DNA of 64,000 nucleotides from Pyrocephalus nanus (Eukaryota; Chordata; Aves; Passeriformes; Tyrannidae): the NCBI GenBank assembly GCA_038380795.1, contig CM076267.1, forward strand, positions 38,130,232 to 38,194,231. The letters run 5' to 3'. Below are positions 1-11,190 of the stretch, piece after piece. How positions within the stretch are numbered: the stretch's first letter is position 1; each line of letters opens with the position of its first letter. Below the pieces are notes generated by a model. That model saw only the letters and a list, made by a program, of their open reading frames with translations, was not told where the DNA came from and ran no database searches. The translations under genes and the position numbers were made by a program.

Positions 1-90
1 AGATCTTACAGTGGTAAGAATCCAAGAACCTCCCCAGTTCTAAGAGTCACACTTCTTTTGTGAACAAAACTCACTAGCCGGTGGGTTTTT

Positions 91-160
91 AATCATAGAA
101 TTATAGAATAACCTGAGTTGGAAGGGATTAACAAGGATTGAGTCCAACTCCTTTATTTAT
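91..160 (-). repeat. CR1 LINE 3' end fragment (reverse orientation)
   Basis: The plus strand starts with AATCATAGAATTATAGAATA and then reads a GAGTTGGAAGGGA-like stretch followed by GAGTCCAACTCC. This is the reverse complement of the well-known CR1 3' terminus, with its ATTCTATGATTCTATG tail and the TTGGACT...CCTTCCAACC segment. Similarity fades after about position 160, and the true 5' truncation point could lie as far as ~220. It is a non-coding, 5'-truncated insertion, as is usual for avian CR1. It supports the assignment of the window to a bird or other sauropsid. Confidence 0.85.
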
Positions 161-690
161 CTAGTGATATCAAATCACTTGGGGCTATACAGAGACCTTC
201 TCCAGGGCCCAGAAAAACAACCAGGACAGTAATGGCATCATTTTGAGACCAAACTTTGCACATGAACTGTGACTCAGGAGAGCTGTGCACAGGACAGCAA
301 TCTACAGTGTTATTCATCATATTTCTACTCCTTTTGAGAGGGGAGATAAAACCTGAGCTTGCCAGCTCGATGTTCTTCTCCCTAAACAATGAATTTTTCC
401 ACGATCCTAAAGCAGAGCTTTAAGGGAATTACCTTGATATCTAACCCAATGTTTGTTTAGGATTAGGAGTTCCAAAAAGCTTGGGAAACAGAAGCCTCGA
501 CAGAAGGCAATTTTAATCAAGCTTAATACACAATTCTGCACATCTCTCCCCTAGTTTGGAACCAGCCCATTTTTAGCTTAGCCTTAATGGAAAATTCTGG
601 GAATTAAAGTTCTCAAGTGCAGAATTACATCCACAGTGCACTTTAACACAGTGGGCTTTGTTGCTTGAGACAGTTTTAGGTGTTTTGCAG
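161..690. other. No gene seen
   Basis: AT-rich unique sequence following the CR1 end. The reading frames are short and have no recognisable motif. Nothing functional can be supported. Confidence 0.6.
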
Positions 691-701
691 TAACCTCTTA
701 C

Positions 702-830
702 CCTCTACACGCTCTTCTTCGCTGCCATCTGACTCAGCAGTCGCACGCCCAGTGATGCAGCAGAACAGCAAGACGAAGGTTGAAGGTAAGGAACATCCCT
801 TCTTTCTTCCTTTCATCTTCCCTGTATAAC
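702..830 (-). CDS. Candidate first coding exon (signal peptide), unidentified gene
   Basis: On the minus strand a pyrimidine-rich acceptor (TTGTCTTCTCTAG) precedes position 830 and a strong donor (AGG|GTAAGAGG) follows position 702. An ATG at 816-814, with A at -3, opens 38 codons plus one base. The translation starts MKGRKKGC, then has a hydrophobic run STFVLLFCCITG, a small-residue end RATA, and an acidic stretch ESDGSEEERVEG. That is the layout of a secretory signal peptide with probable cleavage after ATA. The exon would end in phase 1, which is common for signal-peptide exons. The segment also holds several CpGs in an otherwise AT-rich area. I do not recognise the protein. Any later exons would lie left of the window. 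A chance ORF is quite possible. On the plus strand the overlapping 691-785 segment also has an acceptor and donor and one open frame, so a plus-strand exon is an alternative. Confidence 0.3.
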
Positions 831-3800
831 CTAGAGAAGACAATATACACACTTTAGTCAAATTTCTTGAGTGTTCTGCAAAAGCCATGAGCAGGATGGT
901 GTAAATACACAGACTGGGAGCTTTGGGAATAACGGGAGCTGTATCAGTATAATCATATTGTAGATACAGTGAAGAACAAGACAAGCTGTGCTCAGCAGAT
1001 TGCACGTCTCCTGTCCCCCCTCCAGCACGGATTAGAGGCATTACTATTACTTTTATCTCAAGCCACAACTGAAATCACCTCCCTGAACACGTAATGATAT
1101 AAAATGTAACTCTTGACACTTTCATTGTGCTGATCAGCTTTACAAAATGTATAGTTGGTTGCCCAGTCAAATCCTTCCAAACAAGTTTTCCTCGGTCTGC
1201 AGGACTTGAGAGTCACTGCCACAAACACAGGATTCTATTTTTAATGAATATTTAATCAATTTGTAGTTGCACACGTGGCGTTCCACGGGAGTCAGGGAAC
1301 ATTTTGCAACTTTAATGTCCTAAGAAGTGTTTTGTCTCTTGTAGATCCCTTTAGTTGTGGGCACCTCACTTAAGTGCAGACCTATCGTTTCTCACATCTT
1401 TATCAGTGCAACCATTCACACAAAAGAGCACCTTGATTCCATGGCAGCTGGCGTGCTCAGGTTGCCAAAGGTGAGGCTATGGGTGCAAGTACAAAATCTG
1501 GAAAAATTTTGCTTTAATTTTTTTAGAAATGTAGATTGTCCAACTAACGGAAAGTTCCTCAAGGATCTCAGAATCCTAATTAGAGGATAAGCTAAATACC
1601 TTTTTTGCTCCCAACAGGTGGATTCCCTCTAGATATCCTCTTCTCTTAAAGTACAATACTAATTTTTTTTGCTGAGTTAATTAATATTTAGTAAAAACTA
1701 AAGCTCTAAGAAATGCCTTCAGACACTGTTCAGTGTTCATGTTTACATGCCTGTGAAGACAGCACATTTCACCAAGGAGAGCCAGAATTTTCATTTCTCT
1801 CTAGGAAACTTGCCCTCTTGGATACTTAATGGTTTCCCAACTTGCAGCATATGTGGGAGAAAAGAAATGCATTCTTAAAAATAAATCCTGGTGAAATTAC
1901 AGACCAGACCCTGAGGAACACTAATTATTTGGGCAATTTTTTAAATTGACAATTCCCTTTAGAACGCTTCAGTACATAATGTGGTGAAAAACACTGAGAG
2001 AGGTCTTCCTTTTTTTTTTTTTTTTTTTTTTTGTAAAGGAGCAGAGTTTTGGGATCAAACGAATTTCTGTTTTAGCCAGAAAATATGACAGTGTTAACTT
2101 GGTCATAATACTTTCCTGTCAAGGTCAACAAAAGGATGAGTGTCTTTCATTCCATCTAAGCTCAACTATTAAGCTTAATTCCTACATGAACAAATAAAAT
2201 GCTTTATCCATATACAGCTGAGCAAAATATTTTTCAAAATAATTCAGATCACAGCTTGTGCTTTTAATTGTGATTTTAAAAATCTTTCCTCAAGGACTGT
2301 TTTTTTCCTTCTGCGAACAAATTCAGAAATTATTGCTTTCTTGTGGAGATGCAGTAACCTCTCCTGGAATAGAAACCAACTTTTTACAAGTTCTGAAACG
2401 TTATGTAAACAGAATACATGTAAGTGCCACAATTACTCATTTTCAGCTATTACTCAAGGAAATAGTATTTTTATTTATGATTCTAATTAAAAATTCAGTT
2501 TTAAGTCCCTTTACATGCAAAGCTTTGCTGGTACATGATCTTGGAAGTATTTTCCATTTTTATCCAAGGGTTAGAGAAAATCTTCCAGCAAATCTTTTTA
2601 TTCAGTGCTGATAAAAAGTCCAGTCACACTTTAAAAACAAATTAACTGTACAAAGCAACCTGAAGTTATCTAAGACTGTCTTTATGATTTGAGAGATATC
2701 AGAGTTGTGAAGTTAGTTCGGTATCAACTAAAATTAAAATGAAAATAAATCCATAATTAGGAAAAATGTTATGGGGAGAAATATCAAGTAAAAAATTTCC
2801 AGCAACTGCACAAGTACTTAGCATTGCAATGTAAATAAAGGTGCTGAGAGTTTGACATCATCCAGGCTCAATTAAAACCGAAATATCATCCAATTCTCAG
2901 GTTTGATGCTTAGGTCTATAGTAATAGCTTTCAAACTTTGTGTGACTCCTGTGAGTTCAATGGAATAAAAAAATTATCAGATACACTTTCAGCTTTTTTT
3001 TTTTTTTGAAATGACATGGGAAAGGGCAATTATCTAGCACATTGTTTTCCTTAGAAGTAATCATTGGCACAATCGTGACTGCTCATAAAGAAACCTGTAA
3101 ATTATCCACAACCTCAACTGCCCACGGATTAATTCCAAGTTTGTCCCTGGGCTCTCATTTTCAGTATTTGAGTTTTTTCCAAACATGGCATCAAAACTCT
3201 CACTTAGTTCAGCAAAATTTGATTTGAATTTGGTTTTTTTTTATCACTCAAATTGAGGCTTTGGTTCTTCTTCTGGGAATCTCCAGAATGTAGATTTAGG
3301 TTGCAAAATTTAGTAATTAGTTTTTAATCCGTCTTCCCATATTCTCAAAAGCTGGTTCCCAAGCAGAAGAAAAATCAATCATCAGACAGAAATGGAAATC
3401 CTCAAAAAGTTTCTATGTTTTTCATTTAAAATTAGAATTTAAATTATATTTAAAAGTATCATGAGCTGCCATATCTAATTGTCACTGTGTGATTATGAGA
3501 ATGAATTGCTGCATTTGTACAGAAAACAAAAATCTTCCAAGGGTACAGCATTCCTATTCTTCCACTCAACTCCTACATTTCCCTTCTAAGAAAGAGTGCC
3601 TTGTCAAAAGCAGGGCATCCTGATGCTTGGGCAAGTTCCCAAGAGGAAAAGTGTGGGCTGTATAACTGGATATCTACCTCCCTGCAAAGCCTGCTGACCA
3701 AATACCATCTCCTTTATCCTGTTTTTAACCTTCCCAGAGGGTCAAACATTCCCAGAGCACTGTGTCAGGTGTGGGTGGAGGCGGGATGAGTGGGGTAAAG

Positions 3801-4679
3801 GTTTTGCTAATGAAATGCTTAAATCCTTCTCTAGTTTAATTCTTTCTTATGTTTCCTACAGGAAGACTAAAATCCGAGATCACAGTGAATTTGGCACTGC
3901 TTTTTCAATTAAAAACCTAAATCTTCTAGAAAAAAAAAAAAGAACAACAAGTTTTCTGCCTGGATGTTCAGCTGCTCAGGAACAGAACTTTAAAGCTGTA
4001 AACCTTTTATGGTATGGATATAACTTTCATTTTTAATGCATCCTGGCTGTTGTCATTGTGTTTATGTGGAAAGCACAATTCAAATATTTCATGTATGATA
4101 TGTGGCTCAGTAAAATATTTGATGCACACATCTGTAAAGGACTGTCATGGGAAACGTTTCAAGTTCAAATAATTAATGTTAAATGGTCTGATCATTTGAT
4201 CCAAATTCTGAAAATTCTGAGAGTAAATAGTGGCCCCTTCCTCCAGAAGGGTTCTACCTTAGGACAGCCAGGAATCAGTCCAGCATTAACACTGGCTTTT
4301 CTCTACACCGAAGTGTCATTAATGCGCAATTCCTTAAGAGCTGGCACTCCACTGCTCCCAAACTACCTCCCTTTTAATGAGGCATTTTTATATCTGTAAC
4401 AGAGAACAACAACCTTACTCGACAAATAAGGTCGAAGGTCTGTGGGTAACAATTTGCACCAATTTATTTACTGATCTAATTAAATACTTTTATCTCTAAA
4501 TAACACAAATGGCTTCTGTCAGGCTGAAATACAGCTAGACCAGGTAGACCATAATCAAGGCAGCTCCCAAAAACAGATCCTTATTACATGGTCCTATAAC
4601 TAGGACTTTTTTATCCTGACACCTAAACACAGAAATAAAAGAAAAAACAAACTTGATGTCTTCTCCATGCACTTTGCAG

Positions 4680-4682
<3 letters not shown>
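831..4682. other. Non-coding AT-rich sequence, no gene seen
   Basis: Unique AT-rich DNA with short frames only. It contains homopolymer tracts, notably a poly(T) at about 2010-2032 and one at about 2994-3007. No repeat family, RNA gene or conserved coding motif could be recognised. Confidence 0.6.

Positions 4683-4715
<33 letters not shown>
4683..4715. repeat. (TA)n microsatellite
   Basis: An uninterrupted run of TA dinucleotides of about 16 units, ending at a TATGTATG transition. Such tracts are length-polymorphic. Confidence 0.95.
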
Positions 4716-4721
<6 letters not shown>

Positions 4722-6837
4722 TATTTTTTTTACCCAGTAGTCTCTTCAACACCAATTTCTATAGTTACCTGACTGTTTAGATGCAAACAATTTTTTCAGT
4801 GTCATCTAACTGGCAAAAGCAAAATAAAAGCTGGTGTTTCTCGTAGTAGCCAAAAAAAGACATTCCTAGAAAATGGCATAAAGTGACACTGTAATGACTG
4901 TAAAAGTGACTCATTCACACTGACAGCCCAGGAAGTGGAAACACAGATACACAAAAAAAATTTAAAAAAAAAAAAAAAAATAATAATAATAAAAAAAATT
5001 ACACTCCCCCCCAAAGTATATAATTGAATAGAGGAATTAATAGCATGAGACAGGATATGCATAGCCAAAGGTCAAATTCAGCACAGCCTAAAACTAAAGA
5101 CTAAAAGGTCTAATTAGACAGGATTATAACACCTCTGATGTAAGAGCAGACCTTTCTCAGTCCACTGTACTTCAGAGACATTATGTTTGCCCTATGAGAT
5201 CTTGTACTATCTACTAGGACTTGTGTGACGGATTTAATTAGACCTATCTGTAGCATTGTCTCCCAGCTGGCAGAGTCACTCTGTTCCCTTGAGAAGGATT
5301 TTATTCCATGTGCTGCTCTGCAGCTGCTTGCAAATGTCCTGTTTTTCATTTCCTCTGCAGCAAATATGAAGAATGAATCGAGCATGACTTTCATCACCTC
5401 TGCCCTGCTGTAAAGGGAGCAAGGAATGATGGCACCTGCCCCAGCTTTGCAAGTCCCAGAGTCAGGGCGGGGCTGTCAATTAAACTGATTCCCACTGGAG
5501 TCACCAAAGCCTTGCACTGTCACAGCAACTCAATAAAAGGGGTAGCAGTGCACTGGGAATCATCAGCATGCAAACACTACTGATTGAAAGCAAAAGCTAT
5601 CAAAATTCCACCCCTCCCCAAACTTATCCCCTTCCTGTGCCCTGCAGTAGCAGCTCTAATAGTCTGTATCAATCCTGACACCAGAGACTCCTGATTCATC
5701 CAAGAACTTCAAATTTGCTTCTTGCTACCCACCTTTCATCATGTAATATGAATGCTTTGCTGCTGCTGCGCTATTCCAGCCTCTTAAAGTAAAGAGAAAA
5801 TTTGGAAAAACAAATTTCTTCGTGGGATTTTAAGCTGAAAAGTTGCTTGACCTGATGTCACTGTTTCAGATTTCAACTCCCTCTTTGGTCCTGCTTTTAT
5901 TAAAGTTGCAAGTGCTGCTTTTCAACCACACCCGATAAATGAGTTGAAAAGGAAACCTTGTTATGTTTTGAAATGAAAATGAAAATAAATAAATTAATAA
6001 AACTGCCAGAAGAGCTTCCTTCTTTTTTTTCACATGCTTGTAAACTTCTCTTACCTTTTCACTTTCCTTTGTCAACTCCTTTCACTCATGCTTTTAAACT
6101 GTTTTCCATTTTCCCACCTTAGCTTCAGAACCTGTTTAATCCCTTCTCCTAGTCAGCTCACACCTGGCACCAGGTCCTTTTCCCATCCTGTCACCACTTC
6201 ACTTCTCTTGTGGCACAGGTCCAGACCTTAACTCCCTCTCCCACTGAGTTCTCACTCTTACCTGGCTCAGTCAGGCCTCCCATCCATGATATCCATCACC
6301 CAAAACCTGGGATGTGGTTATATTCCGGGAGGCAGAGCTACAGTGAGATTATACCTTGGCAACAGAAGCCTGTGAGTAATTTTCCTCACTCACTGATCAT
6401 GCAATGGAGAGCACCTGATGCAACAGCCCCAGGGAATTATAAACGTCAAAATTAAGACTGATTCATTAAACAGCTTCACTTTTCACAGGGACATTGGATT
6501 TGTCCAAGTCAATTCATACAACCAGCCCATTTTCATTGTGATATATACCTTTCAAAAGGGAAGAGAAGTATTTTGCTCCTGCCAAAATATTTTTGCACGT
6601 GTACTAAAGCAAATTAGTGGTTTACAAAATTTCTTAAATCTTGAAAAACAAAACAACAGAACCATCACACTCCAACCCGTACCTGTTTGTGGCAAAATCA
6701 CTGGTCATCTAATCCTGTTTTCAAACAGGGAATGCCTTCAGCATCTTAATAGCCACTCCCAGAGCATAAAATCCTCTCACAAAACAAACAAGCAGCAATA
6801 TTAGTTACATATTAGGTTTATAAATTCTCTAGCCTGT
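4716..6837. other. Non-coding sequence, no gene seen
   Basis: AT-rich DNA with an A-rich tract at about 4953-5000. The stretch 5230-5660 is less AT-rich and less repetitive than its surroundings and could be a conserved non-coding element, but nothing in it is diagnostic. Confidence 0.5.
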
Positions 6838-6898
6838 TTTTTTTGTGTTTTGGGGTTTTTTTTGGTGTTTTTTTTTGTTTGTTTGTTTGTTTGTTTTT
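6838..6898. repeat. T-rich simple repeat with (GTTT)n
   Basis: A T/G tract of the form TTTTTTTTGTGTTTTGGGG followed by several GTTT units. This is low-complexity DNA, perhaps the degraded tail of a retrotransposon, but no body is recognisable next to it. Confidence 0.85.
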
Positions 6899-9800
6899 CC
6901 CTGGCAGTTTGGACTGGAAGAGTAGAGTGTATGTGCTCAAATCCCAGCTGTGCTCATTGATAAATAGACATGTATTTAGAGGCCAGTTATCTTACCACAA
7001 CCTGCTTTCAGTGTTGTAAATTTGTTAACCCGGTTGAGTGTAATTTCCTGTTGTACACAGAATAGAAATGCTATTCCCTTACACTGAAGTGAAGCTGTCA
7101 GATACTGAAAATATAACAGGCAGGCACAGGAAGAAGCTACAGGCCACAGTAATGCCTTTTAACCTTTTGTAACCTCAGCATCACAGAGCTCACGTTTTGC
7201 ACACATACCAAAGTCCAAACTACGAGTTTCCTTGCTCTATCAAGCAAGCTCAGCTCATTTGGTCCATCTTTCCAGCTGGAGACACCACAGGTATTTTTAC
7301 TGCAATGGATGAGCTTTGGATCGTCCCGCAGGTTAGAAATACTGAAAATGCTTTCCACGGCAACACCCCCAAGTTCAGACTGCCCCAGCAGGAACTTAAA
7401 ACCAACATAAAATAACACTGCCAGAGAAAAGAAGTATTCCCTTCGCCTCTCACCACAGTACAGGTCAGGTGGTTTATTTTGGTGGCAGTGCCGGCATCTG
7501 TGGACTTCCAGCATTCATCCAGTGGCTCTCACAGCACAGACAATTTCAGCCTCATCTTCCCACACCAACTTTTCTCTGACTGATGAAAGCAGAAATCATT
7601 GTCCGGCACTTCATTATGTCAGAGACTCTACCAGTATAAAGGAAAAGGATTGCTTCTCAAAGTAGAAGATATTTACAGAATATGCCAATACACTTCAGCA
7701 GACTTTTCCTGGAGTTCATAAAAACCATACCAACTAAGTATTTCCTTTATATGATATTTGTATTTCTAACTGACTTGCTGCAGTTGGCCTTTTCAATGTA
7801 GTTATTTTACAACTGGTTCATTTGGAATGTTCTGTTTTCTGAAGGAAAGTTTTCCTTTCTTATGTTCAATTCATAGCCTGGGGCAACACGCCCAAATGCC
7901 TAATGCTAATTTTTCACTAAACAGTAAATCTAATTACCCAGTTAATTTCAGAGGTATCCTCAGGTATGAAAGGCACACATCAGCAAATACAGTAACAGTG
8001 CTAAAGAAGGGCAGTGAACAGATGTATTAACAGCAAATAACTGAGAAATCGAACAGAGGAGTTGGGAGACAAAATTTAAAGGACTGAAACCAAGTCTATT
8101 TTGCTGTTAAACAGCTACGAGAGGAAAGGAATTATACAAGTCCCCATATGGTTTTGCTTCACGCTGTCCCCAGGGGAACTCTGTCCCTATTGTAAAGCTA
8201 AACTGGTTTCATAAGAGAAATAAACAGAAGAAGGTATTTTATCACTGTTTTTTAAGTCAGTTCTCCCTAGTTTCAGTGCAAAGAAAAGCTTTAGATACGA
8301 AGACCCCATCAGCCTCTCCTAGTCCTTAGAGAGAAAATAAAATTGTTCAGAATGTAGCCCAAACAAAGGACAGTAGTAATTACTAGAATTTGACAGATTT
8401 TTAACACTTTACTCCGAAATTGTGAGACATGAGTCATGTAATTCTCTAGTTTTGCTGATTTCTTTTTAATTTAATTTTTTTTCTTCCTATACATATGCTC
8501 CGAGTCCCTCTGGCAGATGTTCTCAGAAAGTACTGAGTGCTCACCAACAAAATCATGGCAGTCACAAAGCACTTCCAGCAGTTACCACTTCATTTTAAAA
8601 TGCAAAAGAAAGTCATTGCCAGAATCACCCTTTTAAAGTACATCTAAATGTTACAGCATCTTCCCAGAATGTGAGAAATGGTGTATCTCTTTTTTTTTTT
8701 TTCAGTGGTGATTTAATATTCATGTTTCCAGAAACAATCTTAATCCCACTGATATATCAGTGAGAGCAATCCATGTTTTCTGCCCTGAAAGTAATCCAAG
8801 AGCCACAGAATCAGAATAGCATAAAAGACATCAGTTTTCCTGAAGTGGGGAACACCAGGGTACTCCTATCTGTTGCTGTTCATGCACTTGGATTTATGAG
8901 TTTTTGTAATTAAGCTTTCAAAATTACAGTGAGATCAAGGATAAACTCAGTTGTCTTCTCTGTCCTGAGTCAAGGACACAAAACTTAAATTTACAGTTAT
9001 TCTGCATTAGAATATTAACTAGATGAGTAACAGGTGAGTGTTCATGAGCAATATTGGTAAACGTGGGCACTGCACTGAAAAGTTAAATGCACTTTAAAGG
9101 TCATGTAACTGCACCAGACAAATGCATTAAAACTCAGAATCACAAACTATGAAATCCACAATGTAAGGATGAACCATAAAGATTAATGAAAGTCAATTTA
9201 AAGCACACTTGGAGACACTCCAGCATAAAAGCTATAAAATTTTCAAATAAATGGATTTATCAAGCAGTTGTTCACATGGCTGCTTTTTAATTAACCCTTT
9301 CATGTGGGACATTATTTGACAGGGAAAAAGGCCAGAGCAGGACATGTTTTAATCATCTTGACCTCCTCATCACGGTTCTGTGTACATTAAACACAAAGTA
9401 AACTAGATTATAACTCTGAAATTCAGCTTAAGGAATAGTGCAGAGAAATTTACTGTGGATTTAGATACTCGCTGCCTTCACTGACAATCAGAAATCCTCT
9501 CCTAGTAGAATTAAATGATGAGCAGAAGGTTACAAAGAGAAAAGGCTGACAGTTTTTCCAAAGTAGGTGCCTGGCAATTCCTCCAGCACGCCTTTGCTCT
9601 CCCTATCTGTACTGACAGCTGCACTTCCTGCCTTTGCCTCTGTCCATACGACATTCAGGAAGGAAGGTTTGTATCTTTACATATTTCCCATGAAAGGACT
9701 TTGGTGACTAATGCCTACAGTCCTGAGTCACACTGACTGTTCCCATACACACTCCCCCCATCCATACTGTTACTGTTCTCCCTATTCATCTTTTCCCATT

Positions 9801-10729
9801 GTCACAGGCCTTTTCCTCATTTGAATAGTATTTATAGTTTCTAAATTATTAGCAAAATTTAGCAATTTTTTTTTTTTTTAATAAATACAGGCAAGTTATC
9901 ACTGTTTTGCTTTCCACAGTTCCTAGAAATAAAGTGTATGTCACTTCTGCCAAGCAAAATATTACAAAAGTCACCAACAATGTTCTGGTTTTTTGGGGAG
10001 TGGTGTGTTTGTTACACTGACACCACTATAAAACTCATTTACTACCCTCATTGTTTAAGGGCTTTTAGTTTCTTGAGAATTCCAATATACATTGGGAGTG
10101 AAATTGGCTTATGTGTCATCAGCTTAATTTGATTCTCCTAAAATGTCATTGTACTTCTCCTAAAATATTAATTGCTTCAGATGTTACATGCCCTACAAGG
10201 ATTTGAAACAGCCTGCCAGACCACTGTGCTGAATCAAGCCTCCCTGAGAACTACTGCAGTGGAGAAATTGCTTTAAAAAACAAGAGCTTTTCTTCAAACT
10301 CGAGCTACTGATCAGAGCTAACTTATTCACCTTCAGGAGAGTTTTCTTTCAAAGAACCCTCTCGGAGCTCTGAGATTCTGGCGACCAATTAGTTGTGTTA
10401 TTAATCACAGAAGTTGTTCATTGTCCCACTATTACAAGTTTACAGAGGGGGAAAAAAAGTCTTCCTTTTTGCAGTACTCATTGCTGGACTTTGAATCTAA
10501 ACATCTGACTCCTGCATCTACCATATTCTAAAGAAAACATGCCACCAGTAAGTACTGCTTTCTGGCAGCTAAAGAAAAAAAAAAAAAAGGATTACTCATT
10601 TAAAACCGAAAGTCTCTTCCAAAGTACTCACCCAACTCCTAGCAACAGTCCTTGAAGAAAGAAGGAGCTCCTGAATCAGAGCTGAGTATGATCCTCCCCT
10701 ACTAATTCACGTTGAAGGGGTGTGGTGTA
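6899..10729. other. Non-coding AT-rich sequence, no gene seen
   Basis: Unique DNA with short frames. The longest open frame (minus strand, 7137-7514) has no family signature. Poly(T) runs occur near 8691-8703 and 9870-9880. Nothing else is recognised. Confidence 0.55.
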
Positions 10730-11190
10730 AAGCTACAAAGGCAGGATTTGCAAGCTGATCGTCCCAGAGCGGGCTCCTGCCCGGGGACCGCTCTGCTCGT
10801 GGCTGTTCTCGCTTTTCGCGGAGCACACGGGCTTGCTCCGGGGGAGAGTCAGAGATCTGCTACAGCGGCACCAACGCTTCCTATTGAAAGTTTTCTCATC
10901 TGCCTGCAGCTCAGAGCGACTGTTTCCTAAACGGCACAGGGGCTACAGAGGGGCTGCACCTTTAAAGAATGAGAGCTGTGAACGATAATCTGTGCGTTTG
11001 TGCCTTGCAGGCTTTGAGAGGGCTCGGGAGGATGCCGAGCTCGTTGTGTGTTTAAGAGAGATGGAGAGTGATGCACTGTTGGTTTTTGTCTGTTTGTTTT
11101 TAAATGAAGCCTTGCTGCTTGCGTCCGGCCTGCGTTCATCACAGCGGCTGGAGCTTGGATGCAAAGGCTGCTCTGCCTCCAGCTAGAACA
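10730..11190. promoter_or_regulatory. CpG-enriched patch, possible promoter or enhancer
   Basis: In an AT-rich, CpG-poor neighbourhood this stretch is clearly richer in C+G and CpG. Roughly ten CpGs fall within about 90 bases near 10755-10850, and more follow to 11150. It is shorter and weaker than a classic CpG island. A CAG acceptor-like site (TTTGTGCCTTGCAG) ends at 11010. The open frames on both strands have no known motif. It may be an alternative promoter, a non-coding first exon, or simply a GC-rich patch. Strand is not determinable. Confidence 0.3.

Noticed and set aside
7137..7514. Minus-strand frame of 125 codons beginning with a real ATG, a Cys/His-bearing start (HRCRHCHQ) and a GTGAGA donor-like site
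   Set aside because: No family signature, no convincing acceptor upstream, and overlapping frames of similar length on the other strand. Chance is the simpler reading.
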